Shown piece after piece: positions 8,595 to 16,173 of a stretch of 64,000 nt of DNA (position 1 is the first letter of the stretch; each line of letters starts with the position of its first letter). The notes under the pieces were generated by a model. The model saw only the letters and a program-made list of their open reading frames with translations, searched no databases and had not been told where the DNA came from. The position numbers were made by a program, and so were the translations under genes. This DNA is from a bacterium (lineage in GTDB: Bacteria; Bacillota_A; Clostridia; Lachnospirales; Lachnospiraceae). Location: contig SFQZ01000029.1 of NCBI GenBank assembly GCA_004562915.1, forward strand, positions 9,345 to 73,344, in the 5' to 3' direction.

Positions 8595-8619
8595 AGTAAT
8601 CTCCTTTATGGTAGTGAGA

Positions 8620-8704
8620 GTGTCAAAGGTTTTTGAACTCATATTTTACGGGTCCCAAAGCCAGTCACAGGCATGCAAGCATGCCGTAACTGATCTTTTG
8701 ACCC
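8620..8704. repeat. Short inverted-repeat element, second family
   Basis: GTGTCAAAGG at 8620 and CTTTTGACCC ending at 8704 form loose terminal inverted repeats. Read on the minus strand, the interior (TCAAAAG, TTACGGC, CATGCTTGCATGC) resembles the element at 15955. The TTTTACGGGTCCCAAAG at 8644-8660 recurs in the insert inside tnpA at 45536. It lies between the divergent HAD and sfsA genes. Confidence 0.5.
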
Positions 8705-8760
8705 TTGTCTTATATTGTATAAAGAAAATAGGAAAAATGCAAGAGGACAGGAAAAGTAAA

Positions 8761-9456
8761 GTGAAATATTATAGGATAAAAGAAGGAAAATTTATCAGCC
8801 GGCCAAACCGGTTTATCGCAAACGTAGAGATTGACGGGAAAACGGAAATGTGTCATGTGAAGAATACAGGAAGATGCAGGGAGCTTCTGGTTCCCGGTGC
8901 GACAGTTTTAGTGGAAGAATCGGACAATCCATCAAGAAAGACAAAGTATGATCTTGTTCAGGTATATAAGGGAAAGGTGTTGGTAAATATGGATTCTCAG
9001 ATGCCGAACTATCTGGTAAAAGAGTGGATTGAACACGAAAATATTTTTCCGGGGCTTATAAAACTTCAGACGGAGAAAAAATATGGGAATTCCAGATTTG
9101 ATTTATATGTGGAATATCAGGGGAAAAAGGCATTTATTGAAGTAAAAGGAGTGACTCTGGAAAGAAATGGAACGGCAAGATTTCCGGATGCACCTACAGA
9201 AAGAGGGATCAAGCATATCAGAGAGTTGAGAAACTGTATGGAAGACGGGTATGAAGCCTGGATCTTTTTTATTATTCAGATGGGAGGGATAAATACGTTT
9301 GGACCCAATTGGAATACTCATCCGGAGTTCGGTCAGGAGCTGATACGGGCAAAAGAGTCCGGAGTACACGTGCAGGCATGGGATTGTACGGTACATCCAG
9401 GTGAAATCTTTGTAAATTCTCGGATTCCCATAGATTTTTCGTTGGAGATGGAGTAG
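8761..9456 (+). CDS. sfsA: DNA/RNA nuclease SfsA
   Basis: SfsA proteins were named for sugar fermentation stimulation and have an OB-like N-terminal and a PD-(D/E)xK-like nuclease domain. Seen here: RPNRFIANVEIDGK, CHVKNTGRCRELLVPG, and the C-terminal nuclease block SRFDLYVEY-KKAFIEVKGVTLERNG followed by FPDAPTERGIKHIREL. I prefer the GTG at 8761 (AGGA 8 nt upstream), which gives 231 residues and the family start MKYYRIKEGKFISRPNRF; an ATG at 8737 is also in frame. mutY starts 1 nt after the stop, so the two are co-transcribed. Confidence 0.92.
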   Translation: MKYYRIKEGKFISRPNRFIANVEIDGKTEMCHVKNTGRCRELLVPGATVLVEESDNPSRKTKYDLVQVYKGKVLVNMDSQMPNYLVKEWIEHENIFPGLIKLQTEKKYGNSRFDLYVEYQGKKAFIEVKGVTLERNGTARFPDAPTERGIKHIRELRNCMEDGYEAWIFFIIQMGGINTFGPNWNTHPEFGQELIRAKESGVHVQAWDCTVHPGEIFVNSRIPIDFSLEME

Positions 9457-9457
9457 G

Positions 9458-10528
9458 ATGACAGAAGAAATCGTAAAACCACTGATGGAATGGTATGAAA
9501 AAAATCATAGAATTCTTCCCTGGCGTGAGTCAAAAAATCCATATTATATCTGGATTTCAGAAATTATGCTGCAGCAGACACGGGTGGAGGCGGTTAAACC
9601 ATATTTTGAAAGGTTTATCAGAGCTTTGCCAACGGTGGAAGCAGTTGCAGTATGTTCGGAAGAGCAGCTGTTGAAGCTGTGGGAAGGATTGGGATATTAC
9701 AATCGGGTAAGAAACATACAAAAAGCAGCTGTCTCTGTTATGGAAAGATATGATGGTAAGCTTCCGGCTGATTATCATAAGCTGCTGGAGCTTCCCGGAA
9801 TCGGCAGTTATACGGCAGGTGCCGTAGCTTCCATAGCATATGACATACCGGTTCCTGCTGTGGATGGGAATGTTTTGAGAGTGATTTCCAGAATTACAGA
9901 AAATGATGAGGATATATTAAAACAGTCAGTAAAAACTCAGGTTGAGAAAGAACTGGGAGAGATTATGCCGACAGAGCAGCCGGGGATCTTCAATCAGGCA
10001 CTGATGGAACTGGGGGCATTAGTGTGCATACCCCCCAATGGAATGGCAAAATGTGAAATATGCCCTGTTGCGAAAATTTGCAGGGCATACGCCCATGGGA
10101 CTGTGTCACAGCTTCCGGTAAAGAAAAAATCAAAAGAGCGCCGGCTGGAGAAAAAAACAGTACTTGTGATACGTGACGGAGATAAGGTCGCCATTCGGAA
10201 AAGACCTGCCAGAGGACTTCTGGCGGGCATGTATGAATTGCCTAACCTGGAAGGACATCTCAGTGAAGAGCAGATATTGGAATGGATAGAAGAATATCAG
10301 ATTTTGCCGTTACAGATACACAGACTGGAAAATTCTCGACATATTTTTTCTCATGTGGAATGGGAGATGACAGGATATGTAATACGGGTGGCAGAACTGG
10401 ATATAAAGAAAGAGAAAGATCTGTTGTTTGTAGAGACAGCAGATGTGGAAAAACAATATCCGGTACCGACAGCATTTCATGCATATGCCGTATATATGAA
10501 TATGAAGCTGGGACCGGAGAAAGGATAA
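9458..10528 (+). CDS. mutY: A/G-specific adenine glycosylase MutY
   Basis: MutY removes adenine mispaired with 8-oxoguanine. The glycosylase domain has the catalytic glutamate region MLQQTRVEAV, the helix-hairpin-helix LPGIGSYTAGAVASIA and the catalytic aspartate in VPAVDGNVLRV. The [4Fe-4S] cysteines follow (VC..CEICPVAKIC); the first spacing is longer than the classic C-x6-C. The C-terminal ~110 residues (ERRLEKKTVLVIRDGDKVAIRKRP) form the NUDIX-like 8-oxoG recognition domain. At 356 residues it is full length. It follows sfsA directly. Confidence 0.96.
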   Translation: MTEEIVKPLMEWYEKNHRILPWRESKNPYYIWISEIMLQQTRVEAVKPYFERFIRALPTVEAVAVCSEEQLLKLWEGLGYYNRVRNIQKAAVSVMERYDGKLPADYHKLLELPGIGSYTAGAVASIAYDIPVPAVDGNVLRVISRITENDEDILKQSVKTQVEKELGEIMPTEQPGIFNQALMELGALVCIPPNGMAKCEICPVAKICRAYAHGTVSQLPVKKKSKERRLEKKTVLVIRDGDKVAIRKRPARGLLAGMYELPNLEGHLSEEQILEWIEEYQILPLQIHRLENSRHIFSHVEWEMTGYVIRVAELDIKKEKDLLFVETADVEKQYPVPTAFHAYAVYMNMKLGPEKG

Positions 10529-10541
10529 AGGGATAACAGAA

Positions 10542-11558
10542 GTGAAAATATTAAGTATTGCAGTTCCCTGCTATAATTCGCAGGAATATATGAGAAAATG
10601 CATTGATTCGCTGCTGGTTGGCGGAGATGAGGTGGAGATTATCGTAGTGGATGATGGCTCTAAAGATGATACATTAAAGATTGCCAGAGAATATGAGGAG
10701 CAGCATCCGGGAATCGTGAAAGCAGTCCATCAGGAAAATAAAGGTCATGGGGGCGCTGTCAATACAGGGCTTGCCCATGCAAGCGGGCTGTATTTTAAAG
10801 TTGTGGACAGTGATGACTGGCTGAATGAAGAGGCTTACAGAAAAGTGTTGGATGCACTGAAACAGTGTGTCCGCGGACCGCAGACACTGGATTTGATGAT
10901 CTGCAATTATGTGTATGAAAAGGTAGGAGCGAAGCATAAATCCATAATGCGGTATCGCTCATCTCTCCCGCAGGATAAAATATTTGGCTGGGATGAAACA
11001 AAACCGCTGGGGCAAAGTCATTACATTCTGATGCACTCTATGATATACCGGACAGAGCTTTTGCGGGAGTGTGGACTTCAGCTTCCGGAGCATACATTTT
11101 ATGTGGATAATCTGGTGGCTTTTATCCCTCTGCCTTATGTAAAGACGATGTATTATATGGACGTGAATCTGTACCGGTATTTTATCGGCAGGGATGATCA
11201 GTCTGTCAGTGAAAATGTGATGATCGGGCGAATCGATCAGCAGATCAAAGTAAATAAACTGATGATTGATCATATGGCGCAGCAGAAGAATCTGAATAAG
11301 AAACAGAGAGATTATATGTTGCATATGCTTATTATTATTACGACTATATCCAGTATATTCCTTTTGCAGTCAAAAACAGATGAAAACTTTGAAAAGAAAA
11401 AGGAACTATGGAGATATATGAAGAACGCAGATCGAAAAGTATATTACAGAGTACGCTTCAGTCTTCTTGGAAGAGTGTGTAATCTTCCGGGAAAAGGAGG
11501 AAGAAAGGCATCTGTAACCGGATACAAAGTGGTTCAGAAAATTTATGGCTTTAACTGA
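10542..11558 (+). CDS. Family 2 glycosyltransferase
   Basis: The N-terminal GT-A domain is clear: ILSIAVPCYNSQEYMRKCIDSLL, the nucleotide-sugar aspartates IIVVDDGSKDDT, HQENKGHGGAVNTGL and the metal-binding VVDSDDWL. The C-terminal half is less conserved and basic, with one hydrophobic patch (HMLIIITTISSIFLL) but no convincing multi-pass membrane domain. It starts at a GTG 13 nt after mutY. It probably adds a sugar to a surface glycan or lipid; the acceptor cannot be inferred because no other glycan genes are nearby. Confidence 0.9.
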   Translation: MKILSIAVPCYNSQEYMRKCIDSLLVGGDEVEIIVVDDGSKDDTLKIAREYEEQHPGIVKAVHQENKGHGGAVNTGLAHASGLYFKVVDSDDWLNEEAYRKVLDALKQCVRGPQTLDLMICNYVYEKVGAKHKSIMRYRSSLPQDKIFGWDETKPLGQSHYILMHSMIYRTELLRECGLQLPEHTFYVDNLVAFIPLPYVKTMYYMDVNLYRYFIGRDDQSVSENVMIGRIDQQIKVNKLMIDHMAQQKNLNKKQRDYMLHMLIIITTISSIFLLQSKTDENFEKKKELWRYMKNADRKVYYRVRFSLLGRVCNLPGKGGRKASVTGYKVVQKIYGFN

Positions 11559-11576
11559 TTCAAATGATTTTTACAT

Positions 11577-11613
11577 AAAAAATGTAAGGCTTTTGCAGAG
11601 CCTTACATTTTTT
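11577..11613. terminator. Bidirectional Rho-independent terminator
   Basis: A perfect stem AATGTAAGGCT / AGCCTTACATT with a short loop is flanked by an A-run on the left and a T-run on the right. It can end both the glycosyltransferase transcript (+) and the PAP2 transcript (-), which converge here. Confidence 0.9.
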
Positions 11614-12265
11614 AATATAAAGTTGAGTGACGTGCTGCCCGTTGGGATGATTTTGCATACACCCTGTAAATCACCATATAGGAAGCAACAGCAAAAGTGA
11701 TACCGGTAGCAACATCACAGATGGAGTGTTGCTTTAAAAACATAGTAGACAGAACAATCAGGGTTGTGAGTATCAGTGATCCTTGACGAACCCATTTGTG
11801 CCGCTGAAGTCGCTGACAGCTGTTGATTGCGCAGTGACATGCAATGGAATTATATACATGAATGCTCGGCAGTACATTGGTTGGTGTATCAATCTTATAA
11901 AGATATTTCACCAGATCAGTGCAGAAGTTATCATGCGGAAATTCGTGCGGTCGGATCGCAAGCCCATTCGGATAAACATAGGATACGATCAGGAATAAGG
12001 TCATTCCCAAGCCAAGGTTAATGATCAGGTTCCAGTATTCCGTAGTGCTGTCGTTGAAATACATAAAGAATAAAACAGTAGCTGCTATGTAAAAAAACCA
12101 TAAGAAATATGGAATTATAAAATATTCACAGAAAGGTATTTTGTCGTCCAGGCTGGAATTGATAATATGGTATCTGGTTGGTGTACGTTCGAGCCAGTGA
12201 AAGCATGCCAGATAGAAGCAGCCATACAACACTACCGGGATAAGTCGTTTACTTCTTTTTATCAT
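11612..12265 (-). CDS. PAP2-family membrane phosphatase
   Basis: Five to six hydrophobic segments and the split PAP2 signature identify this protein: LPSIHVYNS (motif with the first catalytic histidine) and, near the end, STMFLKQHSICDV (catalytic His and Asp). Such enzymes dephosphorylate lipid phosphates such as undecaprenyl pyrophosphate or phosphatidic acid at the membrane. I use the second methionine (12263-12265) because AAGGAGG lies 9 nt before it; the first ATG overlaps that site. At about 217 residues the size is normal. It is a single-gene unit with its terminator shared with the neighbour. Confidence 0.88.
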   Translation of the reverse strand: MIKRSKRLIPVVLYGCFYLACFHWLERTPTRYHIINSSLDDKIPFCEYFIIPYFLWFFYIAATVLFFMYFNDSTTEYWNLIINLGLGMTLFLIVSYVYPNGLAIRPHEFPHDNFCTDLVKYLYKIDTPTNVLPSIHVYNSIACHCAINSCQRLQRHKWVRQGSLILTTLIVLSTMFLKQHSICDVATGITFAVASYMVIYRVYAKSSQRAARHSTLY

Positions 12266-12566
12266 CAAGATACGCCTCCTTAACATAGGTCTATGTTGTC
12301 AAATGGAATTATAGCACAACTATTCTTGTAAATCAAAGAAATACCGCATTTCAAAGAGAAGTTTAAGAATCTTTACGATTTCTTAAGAATCCCCACAATT
12401 TACTCCAAAATAAGTTGAAGACTACTCTGTACAGAGTTAGATTGGAAAGATTTTCCTATAAACTAAAAAGATAATTATCAGTATAGAGATAAAAATCATG
12501 CACTACTGAAAATCCGAAACAGATATCTGTGAATAGCGGATTATTGTGATCAGGGAGAAATATGAT

Positions 12567-12908
12567 ATGTACACAAGAGTAAAAGAATTGCGGGAACAAA
12601 AAAATATCAGTCAGCTGACATTGGCGACCAGAATAGGATGTTCACAGAATACAATCAGTAAGATTGAAAAAGGTGAATGCGAACCAAGAGCCAATGTCCT
12701 GGTTGAAATGTCAAAATATTTCGGTGTATCAGTAGATTATATTCTGGGGATCAGTGATGTGAAGAATTATGCGGAAAGCAGTAAACGGTATGGAAAAGTG
12801 CAGAATATCGGCATCGAATATCAGGAAAAAATCAATCAGTTGAGTGATAAAAGCAAAAAAGTTGCTCAGAGTGTGGTAGACAGACTGGCGGAAATAGAAA
12901 GAATATAG
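12567..12908 (+). CDS. XRE-family helix-turn-helix regulator
   Basis: An N-terminal HTH of the Cro/CI type is evident (VKELREQKNISQLTLATRIGCSQNTISKIEKGECEPRANVLVEMSKYFGVSVDYILG), followed by a short charged tail of about 50 residues. AGGGAG (12552-12557) lies 9 nt before the ATG at 12567, so I prefer it over the upstream GTG at 12546. The gene sits upstream of the GH13 gene, but a separate promoter lies between them, so it may not regulate that gene. Confidence 0.88.
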   Translation: MYTRVKELREQKNISQLTLATRIGCSQNTISKIEKGECEPRANVLVEMSKYFGVSVDYILGISDVKNYAESSKRYGKVQNIGIEYQEKINQLSDKSKKVAQSVVDRLAEIERI

Positions 12909-12919
12909 AGGATTATATA

Positions 12920-12967
12920 TTGATTTTTTTAAGTGATGTGTTATAATTAATTTTGAAATCGATTACA
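12920..12967 (+). promoter_or_regulatory. Promoter with LacI/CcpA-type operator
   Basis: TTGATT (12920-12925) and TATAAT (12942-12947) form a promoter with a 16-nt spacer. Immediately downstream, TGAAATCGATTACA at 12954-12967 fits the LacI-family palindrome TGnAAnCGnTTnCA exactly, at a position around the transcription start where binding would block transcription. The LacI-type regulator gene at 14965 closes the same operon, suggesting autoregulation. A CcpA cre site is the alternative, but the central R position does not fit. Confidence 0.65.
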
Positions 12968-12989
12968 AATATATTTTGAGGAGAAGGCA

Positions 12990-14963
12990 ATGAAAACAAG
13001 AAAGAAAAAAAGTCTTGAAAGAAAAAGAACAGTAGTAGTACAGAAAAAAGTGACGGAGGATAAGGAAACCACAGAAGTAAAAGAAATAAATAGTTCTGTA
13101 GAAAATGCCGGTAATGATGAATTTGAAGAGAAAGAGTTTCAGCGTCGTCTGGCACGACATTATGATGAATTGAAATGGCTTTATTGTGAACTGTATCAGG
13201 GGCAGCAGTGGGCATTTGACAATCTTTGTCAGAATCTGAAAAATATATATAAGTATAGAAAAGAAGATTTAAAAGAACTTGACCGTAAAAGAGAAGCAGA
13301 TCCGGAATGGTATAAGAAAAACGATGTCATCGGTATGATGATGTATGTGGATGCATTTGCGGAGAATTTGAATGGTGTTCGGGAAAAACTTGATTATATT
13401 CAGGAATCAAATGTAAATTATCTCCATCTGATGCCGCTTCTGGAGTCACCGGAAGGAAGGAGCGACGGCGGGTATGCAGTTTCCAATTTCAGAAAAGTGC
13501 AGCCGGAACTGGGAACCATGGAAGATCTGGAGAGTCTTGCAGATGAATGCAGACAGCGGGGTATCAGTGTATGCCTGGATTTTGTTATGAATCATACATC
13601 TGAAGATCATGAGTGGGCGAGACGTGCAAGAGCCGGTGAGAGAGAATATATGGACCGATATTATTTTTATGACAATTACGACATTCCGGCACAGTTTGAA
13701 AGAACCGTTCCTCAGGTGTTTCCGACAACAGCACCGGGTAATTTTACCTGGCTTGAAGACATACACAAGTTTGTTATGACTACTTTCTATCCTTATCAGT
13801 GGGATCTGAATTACGCTAATCCGATCGTTCTGAATGAAATGATTTATAATATGCTGAATCTGACGAATAAAGGTGTGAATGTGATTCGTATCGATGCAGT
13901 TCCTTATATCTGGAAACAGTTGGGAACCCAGTGTCGTAATCTTCCGCAGGTGCATACCATTGTTCGCATGATGCGTATGATCTGTGAGATTGTATGTCCG
14001 AGCGTTATTCTCCTTGGAGAAGTGGTTATGGAACCGGAGAAAGTAGTTCCTTATTTTGGTACTGTTGAAAAACCGGAATGTCATATGCTATATAATGTAA
14101 CTACCATGGCTACTACCTGGAATACTGTGGCTACCCATGATGCCAGACTGCTTCGCCGTCAGATGGATATTATTAATAGACTTCCCAAAGATTATGTATT
14201 TCAGAATTATTTGCGCTGCCATGATGATATTGGATGGGGATTGGATTATGGTTGGCTGAGGCAGTTCGGCATTGATGAAGTTGCACACAAGCGTTTTCTG
14301 AGTGATTTCTTTACGGGACAGTTCCCGGGTTCTTTCGGACGGGGAGAACTGTATAATGCAGATCCTGCATCTGGCGATGCGCGTCAGTGCGGAACGACTG
14401 CTTCCCTCTGCGGAATTGAGAAAGCAGCCTATGAAAAAGACGAGGAAGCTTTGAAAAAGGCGATTCGTTTTGACCTTACACTTCACACATATATGATGAC
14501 ACAGGCTGGTATTCCTGTGATCTACAGTGGAGATGAGATCGGTCAGGAAAATGATTACGGATATCATATGGATCCGAAAAAATGCGAAGATTCTCGTTAT
14601 ATTCATAGAGGAAAGTTCCAGTGGGATAAAGCAGAACTTAGAAATTATGTGGGTACATTGCAGTATGAGATTTTTCAGGGACTTAAAAAGATAGAAACAA
14701 TCCGTAAGAGCCATAAGGCATTTGATGCAGATGCCACCGTATGGACAATAGATACATGGGATGATGCGATTCTCGGTTTGATTAAAGCAAAGGGAGAAGA
14801 AAAACTGGTAGCTCTGTTTAATTTCAGTGCATACGACAAAGTCGCATGGATCAATGAAGATGACGGAATGTATGTGGATCTGCTGAGCGGTCGTGAGATG
14901 GAAGCACGCGGTGTGCAGATTCCGGCATATGGATGTTACTGGCTGATGAAAAAGGTGATATAG
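12990..14963 (+). CDS. Amylosucrase-like GH13 alpha-amylase-family enzyme
   Basis: The catalytic (beta/alpha)8 barrel has VNYLHLMPLLESPEGRSDGGYAVS, motif I DFVMNHTS, motif II GVNVIRIDAVPYIWKQLGT (nucleophile Asp), motif III ILLGEVV (acid Glu) and motif IV CHDDIGW. The IDAVPYIWKQLGT and SHDDIGW-like variants are those of subfamily GH13_4 (amylosucrase and related sucrose-acting enzymes), so transfer or hydrolysis of a sucrose-type substrate is likely. An unusual basic, then acidic N-terminal tail of about 45 residues precedes the family domain, and there is no signal peptide. At 657 residues it is normal. The LacI regulator starts 1 nt after the stop. Confidence 0.88.
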   Translation: MKTRKKKSLERKRTVVVQKKVTEDKETTEVKEINSSVENAGNDEFEEKEFQRRLARHYDELKWLYCELYQGQQWAFDNLCQNLKNIYKYRKEDLKELDRKREADPEWYKKNDVIGMMMYVDAFAENLNGVREKLDYIQESNVNYLHLMPLLESPEGRSDGGYAVSNFRKVQPELGTMEDLESLADECRQRGISVCLDFVMNHTSEDHEWARRARAGEREYMDRYYFYDNYDIPAQFERTVPQVFPTTAPGNFTWLEDIHKFVMTTFYPYQWDLNYANPIVLNEMIYNMLNLTNKGVNVIRIDAVPYIWKQLGTQCRNLPQVHTIVRMMRMICEIVCPSVILLGEVVMEPEKVVPYFGTVEKPECHMLYNVTTMATTWNTVATHDARLLRRQMDIINRLPKDYVFQNYLRCHDDIGWGLDYGWLRQFGIDEVAHKRFLSDFFTGQFPGSFGRGELYNADPASGDARQCGTTASLCGIEKAAYEKDEEALKKAIRFDLTLHTYMMTQAGIPVIYSGDEIGQENDYGYHMDPKKCEDSRYIHRGKFQWDKAELRNYVGTLQYEIFQGLKKIETIRKSHKAFDADATVWTIDTWDDAILGLIKAKGEEKLVALFNFSAYDKVAWINEDDGMYVDLLSGREMEARGVQIPAYGCYWLMKKVI

Positions 14964-14964
14964 A

Positions 14965-15945
14965 ATGACAATCAGTGAAATTGCCAGAATGGCAGGTGTT
15001 TCCAGTGCGGCAGTATCCCGATATCTGAATAATGGCAGTCTGAGTGAAGAAAAGCGTGAGAGGATTGCAAAGGTAATTCAGGAGACCAATTATCAGCCAT
15101 CGGAATATGCCCGTGCAATGAGAACAAAAAAAAGCAGAAAAATCGGTGTGTTGGTACCTCAGTTGGATTCAGAGTCCATGCCAAGGATTCTCTCAGGAAT
15201 CAGTCTGGTATTGGATAAGGAAAACTATAATGTTATGTTGATGAATTCCAACCGCAGTCAGAAAAAAGAGATCAGCATGTTGGAAACATTTGAGCACAGT
15301 CAGGTGGACGGACTGATACTGGCGGCATCAGTGATTACCAAAAGACACCTGCAGGCACTTTCCAGAATGCCGTTTCCGGTTGTACTTGTTGGACAGCAGA
15401 GTCATGAGTATTCCTGCGTTTTTCATAATGATTTTCAGGCAGCCTACGAGATGATGAAGTATCTGCTGGATACAGGCAGCTGTCATCCTGCTTATCTAGG
15501 GGTGAACTGTAAAGATAAGGCGGCTGGTGAAAGCCGTCGTCTCGGAGTGAAGAAAGCTTTGAACGAATCAGGAATACTGCTGGAGAAGATTCCTTCCGAG
15601 GAAGTGGATTTTACGATGGATGACGGTTACAGGGGAATGGAAAAAATTCTTTGTTGCAAGGAACCGGTGGACAGCGTATTTTGTGCCACAGATATGATTG
15701 CGGTGGGTGCAATTTCCTGCCTGAAAGATCATAGAAAAAAGGTTCCGGAGGATGTGAGAGTCACTGGAATCGGTCATGGAGTAGTAGCGGATATTCTTAC
15801 ACCAAGATTGACTACAGTGCATTATCACTATCAGACCAGTGGTATGGAAGCGGCCAGAATACTTCTGGAACAAATTCGGAATCCGGAAACAGAGAGACAG
15901 GAAAGAATCCTGAGTTATAAAATGATTTTTCAGGGTACAGCGTAA
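14965..15945 (+). CDS. LacI-family transcriptional regulator
   Basis: The N-terminal HTH (ISEIARMAGVSSAAVSRYLNNGSLSEEKRERI) with the hinge helix is followed by a periplasmic-binding-protein-like effector domain (KIGVLVPQLDSESMPRILSGI, DGLILAAS, FCATDMIAVGAISCLKDH). At 326 residues it is full length. It is transcribed with the GH13 gene, and a matching palindrome lies at that operon's promoter (12954-12967), so it probably represses the pair in response to a sugar. Confidence 0.93.
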   Translation: MTISEIARMAGVSSAAVSRYLNNGSLSEEKRERIAKVIQETNYQPSEYARAMRTKKSRKIGVLVPQLDSESMPRILSGISLVLDKENYNVMLMNSNRSQKKEISMLETFEHSQVDGLILAASVITKRHLQALSRMPFPVVLVGQQSHEYSCVFHNDFQAAYEMMKYLLDTGSCHPAYLGVNCKDKAAGESRRLGVKKALNESGILLEKIPSEEVDFTMDDGYRGMEKILCCKEPVDSVFCATDMIAVGAISCLKDHRKKVPEDVRVTGIGHGVVADILTPRLTTVHYHYQTSGMEAARILLEQIRNPETERQERILSYKMIFQGTA

Positions 15946-15954
15946 ATAATTTGG

Positions 15955-16024
15955 GTGTCAAAAGTGATTACGGATTGTTTCGCTGCAAGCATGTCATGGA
16001 TATGGACTTTTGACACTGTAATCA
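15955..16024. repeat. 70-bp inverted-repeat element, second family (compact copy)
   Basis: GTGTCAAAAG at 15955 and CTTTTGACAC at 16007-16016 are perfect inverted repeats, followed by TGTAATCA, which matches TGATTAC inside the left end in reverse. The interior contains GCTGCAAGCATGTCATGGATATGGA. Nearly the same sequence, split by about 150 bp, recurs at 48178-48403. It could act as a terminator-like hairpin for the LacI gene, but no T-run follows. Confidence 0.6.
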
Positions 16025-16068
16025 AAAATGAATTAAGTATAAAGCGAATATAAACAGATTATTAATTA

Positions 16069-16131
16069 TTAGCACTCAATCAAAATGAGTGCTAATTTTT
16101 TCTTGACATTTCGTTTTTTCGGTATTACTAT
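16069..16131 (+). promoter_or_regulatory. CIRCE operator (HrcA site) and sigma-A promoter of htpG
   Basis: A perfect CIRCE element lies at 16069-16095: TTAGCACTC, 9 nt, GAGTGCTAA, the operator of the heat-shock repressor HrcA. It is followed by TTGACA (16103-16108), a 17-nt spacer and TACTAT (16126-16131). The operator thus sits just upstream of the -35 box. This arrangement predicts heat induction of htpG. CIRCE is classically found at groESL and dnaK operons, so use at htpG is of some interest. Confidence 0.93.
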
Positions 16132-16173
16132 ATGTTTCAGTGATTAAGAAATATTTTGAAAAAAGGAGTGTGA

